NCBI GenBank assembly: GCA_903921455.1
Contig: CAIXPZ010000029.1
Coordinates: 47,488 to 111,487 of the forward strand
Reading direction: 5' to 3'
Length of the DNA stretch: 64,000 bases
DNA from: an uncultured Verrucomicrobia subdivision 3 bacterium
Lineage (GTDB): Bacteria > Verrucomicrobiota > Verrucomicrobiae > Limisphaerales > UBA11358
Positions 18,993-29,013 of the stretch are shown here, piece after piece. Every line of letters starts with the position of its first letter. Position 1 is the stretch's first letter. Both the position numbers and the translations under genes were made by a program. Under the pieces are notes generated by a model. It was not told where the DNA came from and made no database searches. It was given only the letters and a program-made list of their open reading frames with translations.

Positions 18993-21533
18993 TTAATTTT
19001 TGGTCGGAGGGCTCGCGGAATGATTTGGCGCGGGCACGGCTTTGGCCTGCCAGATTTTATGGCAATAGTCGCGGATGGAACGGTCCGAGGAAAATTTCCC
19101 CATGCGCGCGACGTTGAGGATGGACTTCCGCGCCCAGGCCGACGGCTCACGCCACAATCCACTGACCTGCTCCTGACAATCGATATAAGCCTGATAGTCA
19201 GCGAGAACGAGGAACGGATCATGCCACAGCAGATTTTCCACCAGCGGACGGAAGAGATCTTCATTCCCGCCGGCCAGCGCGCCAGACGCGATATAGTTCA
19301 TTACCTCGCGCAGCGCCGGATTGGTTTCATAAATATTATGCGGCAAATAAACCCCGGCCTTCAACTCTGCGACCTGCGCGGCGTCGAGGCCAAAGAGGAA
19401 AAAATTCTCCGGGCCAACTTCCTCGCGAATCTCGACATTCGCCCCGTCGAGCGTGCCGATGGTCAGCGCACCGTTGAGGGAAAACTTCATGTTGCCCGTG
19501 CCGCTCGCTTCTTTTCCCGCCGTCGAAATCTGCTCGGACAAATCGGCGGCGGGATAGATGTGCTGCGCATGCTTCACATTAAAGTCCGGAAAGAATACAA
19601 TCATCAGACGACTTTTCACTGCGGGATCATTATTCACCACCGCGGCGACCGCGTTGATGAGCTTGATGATGAGCTTGGCCATGGCATACCCCGGCGCGGC
19701 CTTGGCGCCGAAGATGAACGTGCGCGACGGCAGCTCCGCCGACGGATTGTTTTTCAGGCGCAGATACAGTGTCAAAATGTGCAGCACATTCAAATGCTGC
19801 CGCTTGTATTCGTGGAGCCGCTTGGCTTGGATGTCAAACAGCGATTCGGGATTCACCGCCACCCCGACGCGCTGTTGAATCAGCCTGCCGAGGTCACGCT
19901 TGGCCGTTAATTTGACCGCCCGCCACTCTTGCTGAAATGCCGCATCGTCCGCCAGCGGTTCAAGTTTGCGAAGCTGGTCCAGGTCGCGCAACCAGCCGTC
20001 GCCGATGCGATCGGTGATAAGCTTAGCGAGCGGCGGATTGCTGACGGCCACGAACCGGCGCGGCGTGACGCCGTTGGTGACGTTGAGAAATTTCTCCGGC
20101 CACAGCTCGGCGAAATCACGCATCACGGTTTGCTTGAGCAAATCCGAATGCAGGCGCGCGACCCCGTTGACATTATGGCTGCCCACGGCGGCGAGGTGGG
20201 CCATGCGCACATAGCGCTCACCGCTTTCATCGATGAGCGACAGCCGGGCAATTCGCGCCTCGTCGTTGGGGTATTTGACGCGCGCCGCGTCGAGAAACCG
20301 GCGGTTGATCTCGTAAATGATTTCCAAATGGCGCGGCAGCAGCCGGCCGAACAGCGGCACCGCCCATTTTTCCAGCGCTTCCGGCAGCAGCGTGTGGTTG
20401 GTGTAGGCGAAGGTGTGCTGGGCAACGTGCCAGGCGACCTCCCAAGCCAGCGCGTGTTCATCCACAAGCAGCCGCATGAGCTCGGCGACGGCGATGGACG
20501 GATGCGTGTCGTTCAGCTGGATGGCAAACTTCTCATGGAATTTGTCGAGCGGCCGGCCCAGCAGCAGCTGGATGCGGATCATGTCCTGCAAGGCGCAGGA
20601 AACAAAAAAGAATTGCTGCTGCAGGCGCAGGTTTTTCCCCTGCATCACATCATCGTTCGGGTAAAGCACCTTGGTGATGTTTTCTGAAACCACCTTATCC
20701 TCCACCGCCCGGTAGTAATCACCGTGGTTGAAGGCCGCGAAGTCAAATGATTCCACGGCTTCCGCCTTCCAAAGCCGCAGCGGATTACAGGTGCCGACGT
20801 GATAGCCGAGGATGGGCGTATCGTAAGCCACGCCTTTGACCACCGTGGCGGGAATCCAGCGCACGCGATAGCGGCCTTGATCATCGGTGTAGGCCCCGGT
20901 GCGACCGCCAAATTTCACGTCGTAGCAGATTTCCGCCCGCGCGATTTCCCAGGGATTGCCGAAGCGCAGCCATTTGTCGGTGATCTCCACCTGCCAGCCG
21001 TCCTTGATGACCTGGTCAAAAATACCGAACTCGTAGCGGATACCATAGCCCACGGCGGGAATTTCGAGCGACGCCAGCGAATCCAGATAGCACGACGCGA
21101 GCCGGCCCAGCCCGCCGTTGCCGAGACCGGGCTCCTCTTCCTGCTCGATCAACTCGTCCAGACTATAGCCGAGTTCAGACAAGGCCTGTCGCATCGGTTC
21201 CGTGATGCCGAGGCTTAATAGTTTATTTGCCAGATACGGGCCGGGCAAAAACTCGGCGGAAAGATAGGCAACCACCCGCGCGTCCTCCACGGCGTAGGTT
21301 TCCATGGTATGCACCACCTGCTTGAACACGCGATCACGGACGGTCAACGCCAAGGCGGTGTAAAGATCGTTGGGCGAGGCGGCCATCGGGACGCGGCCCA
21401 AACCGCAGTAGAGGTTGTCGAGGAACGATTGCTTGAGGTCCGCCAAGCTCATGCCGGTGCGGACACCGTCAACATAAGCCGGCGCATGAGATTTGGTTGG
21501 AACCCCAGTCCTGGTCACTCTGGCATGATTCAT
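18993..21533 (-). CDS. glgP: Glycogen/alpha-glucan phosphorylase
   Basis: An 846-residue GT35 enzyme. The pyridoxal-phosphate lysine lies in EASGTGNMKFSLNGALTIG, and NGGLGRLASCYLDSLAS is present near residue 135. It releases glucose 1-phosphate from glycogen, which the pgm product at 26.6 kb would convert to glucose 6-phosphate. It starts 83 bp after the RND pump gene and is followed without a gap by ppk2. Confidence 0.95.
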   Translation of the reverse strand: MNHARVTRTGVPTKSHAPAYVDGVRTGMSLADLKQSFLDNLYCGLGRVPMAASPNDLYTALALTVRDRVFKQVVHTMETYAVEDARVVAYLSAEFLPGPYLANKLLSLGITEPMRQALSELGYSLDELIEQEEEPGLGNGGLGRLASCYLDSLASLEIPAVGYGIRYEFGIFDQVIKDGWQVEITDKWLRFGNPWEIARAEICYDVKFGGRTGAYTDDQGRYRVRWIPATVVKGVAYDTPILGYHVGTCNPLRLWKAEAVESFDFAAFNHGDYYRAVEDKVVSENITKVLYPNDDVMQGKNLRLQQQFFFVSCALQDMIRIQLLLGRPLDKFHEKFAIQLNDTHPSIAVAELMRLLVDEHALAWEVAWHVAQHTFAYTNHTLLPEALEKWAVPLFGRLLPRHLEIIYEINRRFLDAARVKYPNDEARIARLSLIDESGERYVRMAHLAAVGSHNVNGVARLHSDLLKQTVMRDFAELWPEKFLNVTNGVTPRRFVAVSNPPLAKLITDRIGDGWLRDLDQLRKLEPLADDAAFQQEWRAVKLTAKRDLGRLIQQRVGVAVNPESLFDIQAKRLHEYKRQHLNVLHILTLYLRLKNNPSAELPSRTFIFGAKAAPGYAMAKLIIKLINAVAAVVNNDPAVKSRLMIVFFPDFNVKHAQHIYPAADLSEQISTAGKEASGTGNMKFSLNGALTIGTLDGANVEIREEVGPENFFLFGLDAAQVAELKAGVYLPHNIYETNPALREVMNYIASGALAGGNEDLFRPLVENLLWHDPFLVLADYQAYIDCQEQVSGLWREPSAWARKSILNVARMGKFSSDRSIRDYCHKIWQAKAVPAPNHSASPPTKN

Positions 21534-21616
21534 AATGATGTCCTCAATTCACGATAGCCGTATCCGTTAATTGGCAGCGACCACACTGAGGCAATTTGAC
21601 GCCAGGCAAATACGAA

Positions 21617-24600
21617 TCAGTGCGCGCCACCATCTAACGGCTTATCCAACGCCGCTTTCACAGGCTGGTGTTTTTCGCCGCCGATATTTTCCACGACGTA
21701 AAAAGTGACCGGAATCAGGAATATCGCGATGAAGCTCGCCGCCGTCATGCCGCCGATGACGGCGAAACCCATGACCTGCCGCGACAGCGCCCCGGCCCCG
21801 CTCGCCTTGGCCAGTGGCACGCAGCCGAGAATGAACGCAAAACTCGTCATCAAAATGGGCCGCAGGCGCAGCCGGGCGCCGTCCAGCGCGGCGTCCATCA
21901 GCGGCTTGCCCTCTGCATAGCCCATCTTAGCAAACTCGACGATGAGAATGGCATTTTTTGCCGCCAGCCCGATGAGCATCACGAGGCCGATCTGCGCGTA
22001 AACATTGTTTTCGTAACGGCCGACGAGCAGGCCGGCGAACGCGCCGAACACGGCGATGGGCGTGCCCAACAGCACGCTGAATGGCAGCGTCCAGCTTTCA
22101 TATTGCGCCGCGAGAATCAGGAACACGCACAGCAGCGAGAAGCCGAAGATGAGCATCGGCGAAACGCCCTGCTGAGCCTTCTTTTCCTGATAGCTCATGC
22201 CGAGATAATCGTAGCCCATGCCTTGGGGCATCGTTTCGGCAAAGACTTCCTCCATCGCCTGCATCGCCTGCGCGGAGCTGTAGCCAGGCTTGGCCGAGGC
22301 GTTGATCTGCGCCGACTCATGGAGATTATAGCGCATCGTGAATTCCGGCCCCTGGGTTTTACGCACGCTAGTCACCGCACCGAGCGGCACCATCTGGTTG
22401 GTGCTGTTCAGCACGTAGAACTGACCGAGATTTTGCGCGTTGTTGCGATAGTCGCCCTCGGCCTGCACATACACCTGCCACTGGCGGCCGAAGCGGTTGA
22501 AGTAATTCACAAAGGCGCCGCCCATGAAGCACTGCATCGTCTGGTAAACATCCTGAAGTTTCACGCCCTGCTGCAATACCTGGTCACGGTCCACATCCAC
22601 ATAAACCTGGGGCACGGACGGCAGCGCCGTGGTGAACGCGCGATTGATTTCCGGGCGTTTGTTCACCGCCGCGAGATAAGTTTTTAAATTGTCGGCGAGG
22701 AACGTTCCGCCCTTGCCTTCGCGATCTTCCAGAATGAACGTCACGCCGCCCGAGGTGCCGATGCCGGGAATCGCCGGCGGCGAAAACGCAAAGCCGACTC
22801 CGCCGGGGATCTTCGACAGCGCGCGGTTCAAGTGCGCCATGATGGCTTGGTATTGTTCGGCCGGCGCCTTGCGCTTGGCCCACTCCTCCAGCGTGATGAA
22901 AAAGAATCCGCTGTAAGTGTTCTGCACGCCGCTCAACATGCTGTAGCCGACCACCGATGAATAATATTTCACACCCGGAGTATGCCGTAAAATATCCTCC
23001 GCCTGCCGCATCACGTCGTCCGTGCGCTGCATCGAGGCGGCATCCGGTAATTGCACGCCGGCAAACACGTAGCCTTGATCCTCGTCCGGCAAAAAGCTGG
23101 TGGCAATGCTTTTGCCAAAAACGCCCGCCAACACGGTCATGCCAAGCAACAGCAACAGCGCCACGGAGCTTTTCCGGATGAGCACGCGGCAGATGCCCAC
23201 GTAGCCATCCGTCGCCTTGCCGAACCATTTGTTGAAGACGTCGTAAAATTTTTGCAGCGGCCCGCGGCCGCGAACTTTCGGCCGCAGCAATAGCGCCGCC
23301 AGCGCCGGCGACAGCGTCAACGCGTTAAAAGCTGAAATCACCACCGACACCGCGATGGTCACCGCGAACTGCTGATACAACCGCCCCGTGATGCCGGGAA
23401 TGAATGCGGTCGGCACGAACACCGCCGCGAGGATTATGGCGATGGCCATGACCGGCCCGGACACTTCCGACATCGCCTTAAACGCCGCGTCACGGGGCGA
23501 CAGCCCTTTTTCGATATGATGTTCGACGGCTTCGACGACCACGATAGCGTCATCCACGACCAACCCGATGGCCAGCACGAGGCCGAAGAGCGAAAGTGTG
23601 TTGATGGAAAAGCCAAACAGCGGGAACAGCATGAACGTGCCCACGAGCGATACCGGCACCGCCAGCAACGGAATCAACGTCGCGCGCCAGCCTTGCAGGA
23701 AGACAAAGACCACGAGAATGACCAGCACCAGCGCCTCCACCAGTGTGTGCTCGATTTCCTTCATGCCCTCGGTCACCGCCAGCGTCGTGTCGAGCGCCAC
23801 GGCGTATTCCATGTCCGGCGGGAAACTTCCCTTCAACGTCGCCATCAGCGCCTTGGCCTTGTTGGCGGCGTCCACGGCGTTGGAATCGGGCAACTGATAC
23901 AGCGCGACGAGCGCGGACGGCTTGCCGTTCAACCGCGCCTTCATGTTGTAATTCTGCGCGCCGAGTTCGACCCGGGCGACGTCTTTCACGCGCAGAATGG
24001 CGCCGTCCGGCTTTGCGCGCAGGACAATTTCGCCAAACTGCTCCGTCGTTTCCAGCCGGCCCTGCGAACGCACGGCGTAAGTGAATTCCTGTCCCGCCGG
24101 CACGGGTTCGCCGCCGATCTGGCCGGCGGGGTTCACCGTGTTCTGCGCCTGGATGGCATTGATAATTTCCGGAACCGTCACGCCCATCTGCGCCAGGCGG
24201 TCGGGACGGATCCAAAGCCGGATGGCGTAATTACCCGCGCCAAAAACCTGCACGCTCGCGATGCCCGGCACGCGGGTCATCTGGTCGTTGATGTTGATGA
24301 CCGCGTAGTTCGCCAGAAACACGCCGTCGTAGGTGTTGCTCGGCGAATAAAGCGCAAACATGATCAGCGGCGCCGCGGTGGATTTTTGAACCGTGACGCC
24401 TTGATTGATGACGGCGCCGGGCAACTGCGAGTTCGCCTGGCTCGACCGCATTTGCGCGAGGATCTGGTCGGTGTTCGGGTCGGTCTTGATGTTGAAATCC
24501 ACCGTAAGCGTCGATTGCCCGTTGTTCGCGTTGAGCGAATACATGTATTCCATGTTGTCCACGCCGGACATCTGCTGCTCGATGGGCGTGGCCACGGATT

Positions 24601-24775
24601 GATCCACCGTGCGCGCGTCGGCGCCGGGATAAGTCGCCTTCACCTGCACCTGCGGATCGGCGATGTTGGGAAACTGGGCCACGGGCAAACCGGACATCGC
24701 CACAAGGCCGATGATCACCATCAAGATGGAGATCACCATCGCGACAATCGGCCGGTTGATGAAAAATTTAGACAT
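21617..24775 (-). CDS. RND multidrug efflux transporter (HAE1, AcrB-like)
   Basis: A 1052-residue inner-membrane pump of normal AcrB length. It starts with MSKFFINRPIVAMVISILM; the family TM4 charge pair region GLVVDDAIVVVEAVEHH and the SFLPDEDQGYVF motif are present, and the repeat structure gives 12 TM helices with two large periplasmic domains. It works as the proton-driven component with the adaptor gene 35 bp upstream and probably the distant OprM-like gene. Confidence 0.95.
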   Translation of the reverse strand: MSKFFINRPIVAMVISILMVIIGLVAMSGLPVAQFPNIADPQVQVKATYPGADARTVDQSVATPIEQQMSGVDNMEYMYSLNANNGQSTLTVDFNIKTDPNTDQILAQMRSSQANSQLPGAVINQGVTVQKSTAAPLIMFALYSPSNTYDGVFLANYAVININDQMTRVPGIASVQVFGAGNYAIRLWIRPDRLAQMGVTVPEIINAIQAQNTVNPAGQIGGEPVPAGQEFTYAVRSQGRLETTEQFGEIVLRAKPDGAILRVKDVARVELGAQNYNMKARLNGKPSALVALYQLPDSNAVDAANKAKALMATLKGSFPPDMEYAVALDTTLAVTEGMKEIEHTLVEALVLVILVVFVFLQGWRATLIPLLAVPVSLVGTFMLFPLFGFSINTLSLFGLVLAIGLVVDDAIVVVEAVEHHIEKGLSPRDAAFKAMSEVSGPVMAIAIILAAVFVPTAFIPGITGRLYQQFAVTIAVSVVISAFNALTLSPALAALLLRPKVRGRGPLQKFYDVFNKWFGKATDGYVGICRVLIRKSSVALLLLLGMTVLAGVFGKSIATSFLPDEDQGYVFAGVQLPDAASMQRTDDVMRQAEDILRHTPGVKYYSSVVGYSMLSGVQNTYSGFFFITLEEWAKRKAPAEQYQAIMAHLNRALSKIPGGVGFAFSPPAIPGIGTSGGVTFILEDREGKGGTFLADNLKTYLAAVNKRPEINRAFTTALPSVPQVYVDVDRDQVLQQGVKLQDVYQTMQCFMGGAFVNYFNRFGRQWQVYVQAEGDYRNNAQNLGQFYVLNSTNQMVPLGAVTSVRKTQGPEFTMRYNLHESAQINASAKPGYSSAQAMQAMEEVFAETMPQGMGYDYLGMSYQEKKAQQGVSPMLIFGFSLLCVFLILAAQYESWTLPFSVLLGTPIAVFGAFAGLLVGRYENNVYAQIGLVMLIGLAAKNAILIVEFAKMGYAEGKPLMDAALDGARLRLRPILMTSFAFILGCVPLAKASGAGALSRQVMGFAVIGGMTAASFIAIFLIPVTFYVVENIGGEKHQPVKAALDKPLDGGAH

Positions 24776-24810
24776 AGGTCAGTGCGATTGGCCGGGCATC
24801 ATGGTGCGGC

Positions 24811-25923
24811 TCAAGGCTGGTTTTCCCCGGCCGCCGTGCCATAGGGAACCGGCTTCACTTCCACGCCTTGCCGCAGCTTCTGGATGCCTTCGGCCACCAC
24901 TTTTTCGCCGGGCTTCACCTTGCCTTTGATGACGCACAGTTCGCCGACCTGCGCGCCGGTCATCACCGGCCGGATGCTGACTTTGTTGTCCGCCCCGACG
25001 ACGGCCACGAGGTTTCGGCCCTGCATGTCTGCCACCGCGCGCTGCGGCACGAGCAGCGCATTTTTGTTCAGGCCCACGAGGGCCCGCACACGCACGAACA
25101 TGCCGGGCACGAGCAGCCGGTCCGGATTTTCAAATTCGCCAACCACACGGATGGTGCCGGTCTTGACGTCCACTTGATTGTCAGAAAAGCGAACCTTCCC
25201 CTTCAGCGGATAAATCGTGCCGGACGCCAGCGTCAGCTCCAATGACGCACCGCCGGGATCGCCAAATTTTTTCCCTTCCGCCAGCCGTTCCTCCATGAGT
25301 TGCGACATCAGTTGTTGCGACACGGAGAAATAGACGCGGATCGGATCCATTTTTTGCACCGTGGTCAGCGCGCCGGTGCCGGGCCCGATCAAATTGCCCA
25401 CCTGAGCCTGCGCGAGGCCAGCCAGGCCGTCCACGGGCGAGAGAATTTTGCAGAATTGATAATTGAGCCGCGCCACTTCGGCGGCGGCGACGGCGGCGGC
25501 ATTGGCCTGAATGGCGTCGTCGAGTTCCTGCTGGCTGATGGCCTGCGTTTTGGCCAGCGGCGTGTAGCGCTCCACGTCCATTTTGGTTTTGGCGACCTTG
25601 GCTTCGGCCTGATCCAGCGAGGCCTGGTAGGTACGGTCATCAATCTGGAAAAGCACCTGTCCATTTGTCACCATCCGGCCTTCCGTGTAGTTACGGCTGA
25701 TGAGATAGCCGCTCACCTGCGCGGAAATCGTGGCGTTCACATCCGCCGCCAGCGTGCCGACCGACTCACCGTAAATCGGCACGTCCTGTTGCTCCACGGC
25801 GATGACCTCCACCGTCGGCGGCGCACCGATTGGCGCTTCGCTTTTTTTGCAACCGACCATCACGGACAGCAAGACGGGCAAAGACCAGACCAGGGGAAAT
25901 TGAAAAGACATGGGACGCATCAT
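24811..25923 (-). CDS. RND periplasmic adaptor lipoprotein (AcrA-like)
   Basis: About 370 residues from the ATG pair at 25918-25923; an upstream in-frame ATG adds 19 residues that precede the signal. The lipobox LLSVMVGC is followed by a biotinyl-lipoyl-like barrel (TISAQVSGYLISRNYTEG), an alpha-hairpin (AKVAKTKMDVERYTPLAK) and the beta-barrel segment (VRFSDNQVDVKTGTIRV). It bridges the pump and the outer-membrane channel, and is the first gene of the long minus-strand train. Confidence 0.92.
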   Translation of the reverse strand: MMRPMSFQFPLVWSLPVLLSVMVGCKKSEAPIGAPPTVEVIAVEQQDVPIYGESVGTLAADVNATISAQVSGYLISRNYTEGRMVTNGQVLFQIDDRTYQASLDQAEAKVAKTKMDVERYTPLAKTQAISQQELDDAIQANAAAVAAAEVARLNYQFCKILSPVDGLAGLAQAQVGNLIGPGTGALTTVQKMDPIRVYFSVSQQLMSQLMEERLAEGKKFGDPGGASLELTLASGTIYPLKGKVRFSDNQVDVKTGTIRVVGEFENPDRLLVPGMFVRVRALVGLNKNALLVPQRAVADMQGRNLVAVVGADNKVSIRPVMTGAQVGELCVIKGKVKPGEKVVAEGIQKLRQGVEVKPVPYGTAAGENQP

Positions 25924-26048
25924 AAAACAGTTCAACTTAATAAGTTTGGCACGACTTTCGATTGAGCGGATTAGAGACAAATGGCTCCACCCAAGTCAAG
26001 CTCACGCTGCCTGCCGAGCGACCCAAATCAGCCGGGCGTGGCGTTTTC

Positions 26049-26524
26049 CTAAACCGGCTTTTTGGGCGACTCTGTCTGTCCGCTCTGTTTCAACCATTTC
26101 ATTTGTTGCTCATGGAAGTCCTGCGCCAGTGTCAGCAAGATTCTCGTGGACCAGGCAAACGTCAGCAAACCGGCCGTGGCAATCATGACCTCCAGCAACC
26201 GCCAATGCTGCGGCAGGCTAAAATCGCTGCCGACGGTGGTGTATTCGTTCAATGAAAAATAAAAGCAAAGGCTGGCGTTGGGGAATGCGCCCTGCAACGA
26301 ACAAACGCCGCCCAAACCGCCACCTCGACGAGATGCAACACCAGAATCATCCAGCTGGCCAGGATCAGCGTGCTGACCCCGGCAAAAAACGACTGAACTT
26401 ATTTACCCAACCGGTGTTTCCACCTCGCGTTCACGCGTGAAATGGAAAGCATTCCCAACGCATGGAGGACCATCGTGATGGCCACCAGCATCCCGCCCCA
26501 GCATATTTCCTGAAGCGAGGTCAC
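26049..26524 (-). pseudogene. Frameshifted two-TM ion-channel gene
   Basis: Read on the minus strand from a GTG at 26524, three frames must be joined. First comes MLVAITMVLHALGML (26491 onward, stopping after RLGK), then SFFAGVSTLILASWMILVLH, then a frame with YFSLNEYTTVGSDF and a second helix ending at 26049. Together they reconstruct a small K+-channel-like protein with a TTVG selectivity-filter motif. At least two indels break it, so it is not expressed intact. Confidence 0.7.
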
Positions 26525-26559
26525 TTATTTGTGATTCCAGACCAGCTGTGTTCATCGGC

Positions 26560-28200
26560 TCATCCAAGTGAATTATTCACGATCTGCTGCGCCTCGCTCA
26601 CGATGGACTGCAAGTGCGCCTCATCGCGGAAACTTTCCGCGTAAATCTTATAGATATTCTCCGTTCCCGACGGACGCGCGGCAAACCACCCATCTTCCGT
26701 CGTGACCTTCAAGCCGCCGATGGCCGCGTGGTTGCCCGGCGCCTTGGTGAGTTTGGCGGTGATGGTTTCGCCGGCGAGGCGCGATTCCTTCACAGCTTCC
26801 GGCGAAAGCTTGGACAACTTTACTTTCTGCTCCGGCGTCGCCGCCGCGTCAATGCGCGTGTAATATGGCGTGCCGAATTCTGCCGCCAGCGCCTGAAAAT
26901 GTTCGCCCGGATCTTTGCCGGTCACGGCGGTGATTTCCGCGGCGAGCAGATTCATGATCGGGCCGTCCTTGTCCGTCGTCCACACGGTGCCGTCACGCCG
27001 CAGGAAGCTGGCGCCGGCGCTCTCTTCGCCGCCGAAGCAAAACGAGCCGTCAAATAATCCCGGCGCAAACCACTTGAAACCGACCGGCGTTTCGCAGAGC
27101 TTGCGGCCAAGTTTCGCGACCACGCGGTCAATCATGCTGCTGCTGACCAGCGTCTTGCCGACGATCACATTCTGCGACCACTGCGGCCGGTGCGTCAGCA
27201 AATAGCCAATCGCCACGGCGAGATAATGATTCGGGTTCATCAAGCCCGCGGATGGCGTGACAATGCCGTGCCGGTCGGCATCCGGGTCGTTGGCAAACGC
27301 GAGCCGGAATTTATCCTTCAACCCGACCAGTCCCGCCATTGCGTAAGGGCTCGAACAGTCCATGCGGATTTTCCCATCGTGATCCACCGTCATGAACGAA
27401 AACGTTGGATCCAGCTTCGGATTCACCAATGTGATGTCGAGCTGATAGATCGCATTGATCGGCTCCCAGTAATTCAAAGCCGCGCCACCGAGCGGGTCCA
27501 CGCCCAGCTTTAAACCAGCCGACCGAATCGCCTCCATGTCCACGACATTTTTTAAGTCCTCAACATAAGGCAGAATATAATCCTGTTCTTGGGTATTCGC
27601 CGATTTCAGCGCCCGCGCAAACGGCATGCGTTTCACGCCGCCATTGCCGCCGCGCAGCAGTTCGTTTGCCCGATCCTGCACCCATTTGGTCACGTCCGTA
27701 TCCGCCGGGCCGCCGTTCGTGGGATTATATTTGAAACCCCCGTCTTGCGGCGGATTATGGGATGGCGTGATGACGATGCCATCCGCAAGGCCTACTTTGC
27801 GGCCGCGATTGTAAACCAGAATGGCGCGTGAAATCACCGGGGTCGGCGTCGCACCGTCATTTTCCTGGATAACAGTCTGGACCCCGTTTGCGGCGAGCAC
27901 TTCGAGCGCGGTGCGCTGCGCGGGCGTGGACAACGCATGCGTGTCTTTGCCCATGAACAACGGGCCGTTGGTGCCTTGTTTGGCGCGGAAATCGCAAATC
28001 GCCTGTGAAATCGCCAAAATGTGCGCCTCGGTGAACGTCCCCTCCAGCGATGTGCCGCGATGACCGCTCGTGCCAAAGCTGACCATTTGATTCACATCCG
28101 CCAGATCCGGTTTGCGCTCATAATAGGCGCGTTCAATCCGGGCGAGATCCACGAGCATCGATGGGGGCGCCGCGTTGCCGGCAAGAGGTGAAATGGCCAT
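26560..28200 (-). CDS. pgm: Phosphoglucomutase (alpha-D-glucose specific)
   Basis: A 546-residue protein from MAISPLAG, exactly the E. coli Pgm length, with an AAAGGAAA ribosome site 9 bp upstream. The catalytic serine lies in [12 protein letters not shown], the metal loop is DPDADRHG, the sugar-binding loop [10 protein letters not shown] and the phosphate-binding [11 protein letters not shown]. It interconverts glucose 1- and 6-phosphate, linking glycogen phosphorylase to glycolysis. It is transcribed toward the channel pseudogene. Confidence 0.95.
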   Translation of the reverse strand: MAISPLAGNAAPPSMLVDLARIERAYYERKPDLADVNQMVSFGTSGHRGTSLEGTFTEAHILAISQAICDFRAKQGTNGPLFMGKDTHALSTPAQRTALEVLAANGVQTVIQENDGATPTPVISRAILVYNRGRKVGLADGIVITPSHNPPQDGGFKYNPTNGGPADTDVTKWVQDRANELLRGGNGGVKRMPFARALKSANTQEQDYILPYVEDLKNVVDMEAIRSAGLKLGVDPLGGAALNYWEPINAIYQLDITLVNPKLDPTFSFMTVDHDGKIRMDCSSPYAMAGLVGLKDKFRLAFANDPDADRHGIVTPSAGLMNPNHYLAVAIGYLLTHRPQWSQNVIVGKTLVSSSMIDRVVAKLGRKLCETPVGFKWFAPGLFDGSFCFGGEESAGASFLRRDGTVWTTDKDGPIMNLLAAEITAVTGKDPGEHFQALAAEFGTPYYTRIDAAATPEQKVKLSKLSPEAVKESRLAGETITAKLTKAPGNHAAIGGLKVTTEDGWFAARPSGTENIYKIYAESFRDEAHLQSIVSEAQQIVNNSLG

Positions 28201-28356
28201 GTTGGTTTCCTTTTGTAAATGGTGAGGCCATTCTACAACGCGGCGAACGACGGGGAAGAAAATTGTCACGGCGAATAACCGGTCGGAATTCCAGCAGCGC
28301 GTGATTTTTTCCTTTTCACGCCGATGGATAGAATCGTATTTTTGACAAGGTCATAC

Positions 28357-28431
28357 GCCAGCTTAGCTCAGTGGTAGAGCAGCAGTTTTGTAAACTGCGG
28401 GTCGTCAGTTCAATCCTGACAGCTGGCTCCA
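28357..28431 (+). tRNA. tRNA-Thr (anticodon UGU)
   Basis: A complete cloverleaf. Acceptor GCCAGCT pairs with AGCTGGC, the D arm is GCTC...GAGC, the anticodon stem is GCAGT/ACTGC with loop TTTGTAA (TGT at 28389-28391), and the T arm is GTCAG TTCAATC CTGAC. CCA is encoded. From 28382 onward the gene is part of the 53-bp direct repeat, so its 3' part was supplied by the integrated element. Confidence 0.96.
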
Positions 28432-28434
28432 CTT
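28382..28434 (+). repeat. attL core (53 bp, 3' part of tRNA-Thr)
   Basis: Identical over 53 bp to 43475-43527. It runs from the anticodon stem to three bases past the CCA. The preceding and following bases differ between the two copies, so the ends are sharp. Confidence 0.95.
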
Positions 28435-28489
28435 CTTTTTGTAGAGTTTCCCGCGTGCTTACTGCCCTGCTGCTCTCCACTGGCTTTCG

Positions 28490-28666
28490 CTAGTTGGAGG
28501 CGCTCGCTAATTGAGAAAGGCTCTTTGCCTTCCGCTCAATGTATGGCTTAAAAAACTCCCTAATCAGGTCATTCATAACCTCGGAGGGGTTCAAGCCATT
28601 CTTTGCCGCTACCTCCAGCCGCTTCTCGTTTTCAGGTTCAATCCTGAAATTGCACTGTTTTTTCAT
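28490..28666 (-). CDS. Ribbon-helix-helix type regulator
   Basis: A 58-residue gene, the only minus-strand gene at the left end. A perfect AAGGAG ribosome site lies 7 bp before ATG. The start MKKQCNFRIEPENEKRLEVA gives the beta strand and first helix of an Arc/CopG-like fold, and NGLNPSEVMNDLIREFF gives the second helix. By position, divergent from the early genes, it is a good candidate for the repressor or control switch of the provirus. No cI-like or Cro-like gene is present. Confidence 0.7.
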   Translation of the reverse strand: MKKQCNFRIEPENEKRLEVAAKNGLNPSEVMNDLIREFFKPYIERKAKSLSQLASASN

Positions 28667-28786
28667 GCTTTTCTCCTTTGTTAGCGGTTGGACTGCATAA
28701 CAACTCTATCACTCAATATAGTTTTGTAAAGATTTTTACAGTTTCGGTGTTGACTGACGTTGTTAGCTTTGTTAGTGTCGTTAGCA
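28667..28786. promoter_or_regulatory. Divergent control region with GTTAG repeats
   Basis: The 120 bp between the RHH gene and the first rightward gene holds GTTAG at 28680, 28762, 28771 and 28780. The last three are spaced exactly 9 bp apart, and the last runs into the start region of the rightward gene. These are plausible operators for the RHH protein. Confidence 0.45.
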
Positions 28787-29008
28787 ATGAGCGACACGAC
28801 CACCAAAACCGCTACGGAAACAAAGCTTCAAATCGTTCTCACCCCCGGCCCCCGCTTCACAGCCCTGATTCAGAAAGTCCAAGAGCACTACGCCCCCGCG
28901 TTCCACAATCCGGTGGTGGTCGTTTCTTGGATTCTCTATTGCGGCGTCAATGGCGCGGCCAAGCACGTTGGCTACACTGGCGAATTGCCGACCACCATTT
29001 GGGACTAA
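28787..29008 (+). CDS. Hypothetical early protein, 73 aa
   Basis: Starts at MSDTTTKT directly after the GTTAG repeats; an upstream ATG would place the start inside them. The sequence is a single compact alpha/beta-looking domain (LQIVLTPGPRFTALIQKVQEH) with no recognisable motif. It is the first rightward gene of the provirus and so probably expressed early. It ends 5 bp before the next ATG. Function unknown. Confidence 0.6.
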   Translation: MSDTTTKTATETKLQIVLTPGPRFTALIQKVQEHYAPAFHNPVVVVSWILYCGVNGAAKHVGYTGELPTTIWD

Positions 29009-29013
29009 TTTTT

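Noticed and set aside
18390..19910. Long plus-strand reading frame (506 codons) opposite ppk2 and glgP
   Set aside because: It is antisense to two strongly conserved enzymes, spans their junction and encodes an Arg/His-rich sequence of no family; a GC-rich shadow. The same holds for 21668-22687 and 23516-24844 opposite the RND pump.
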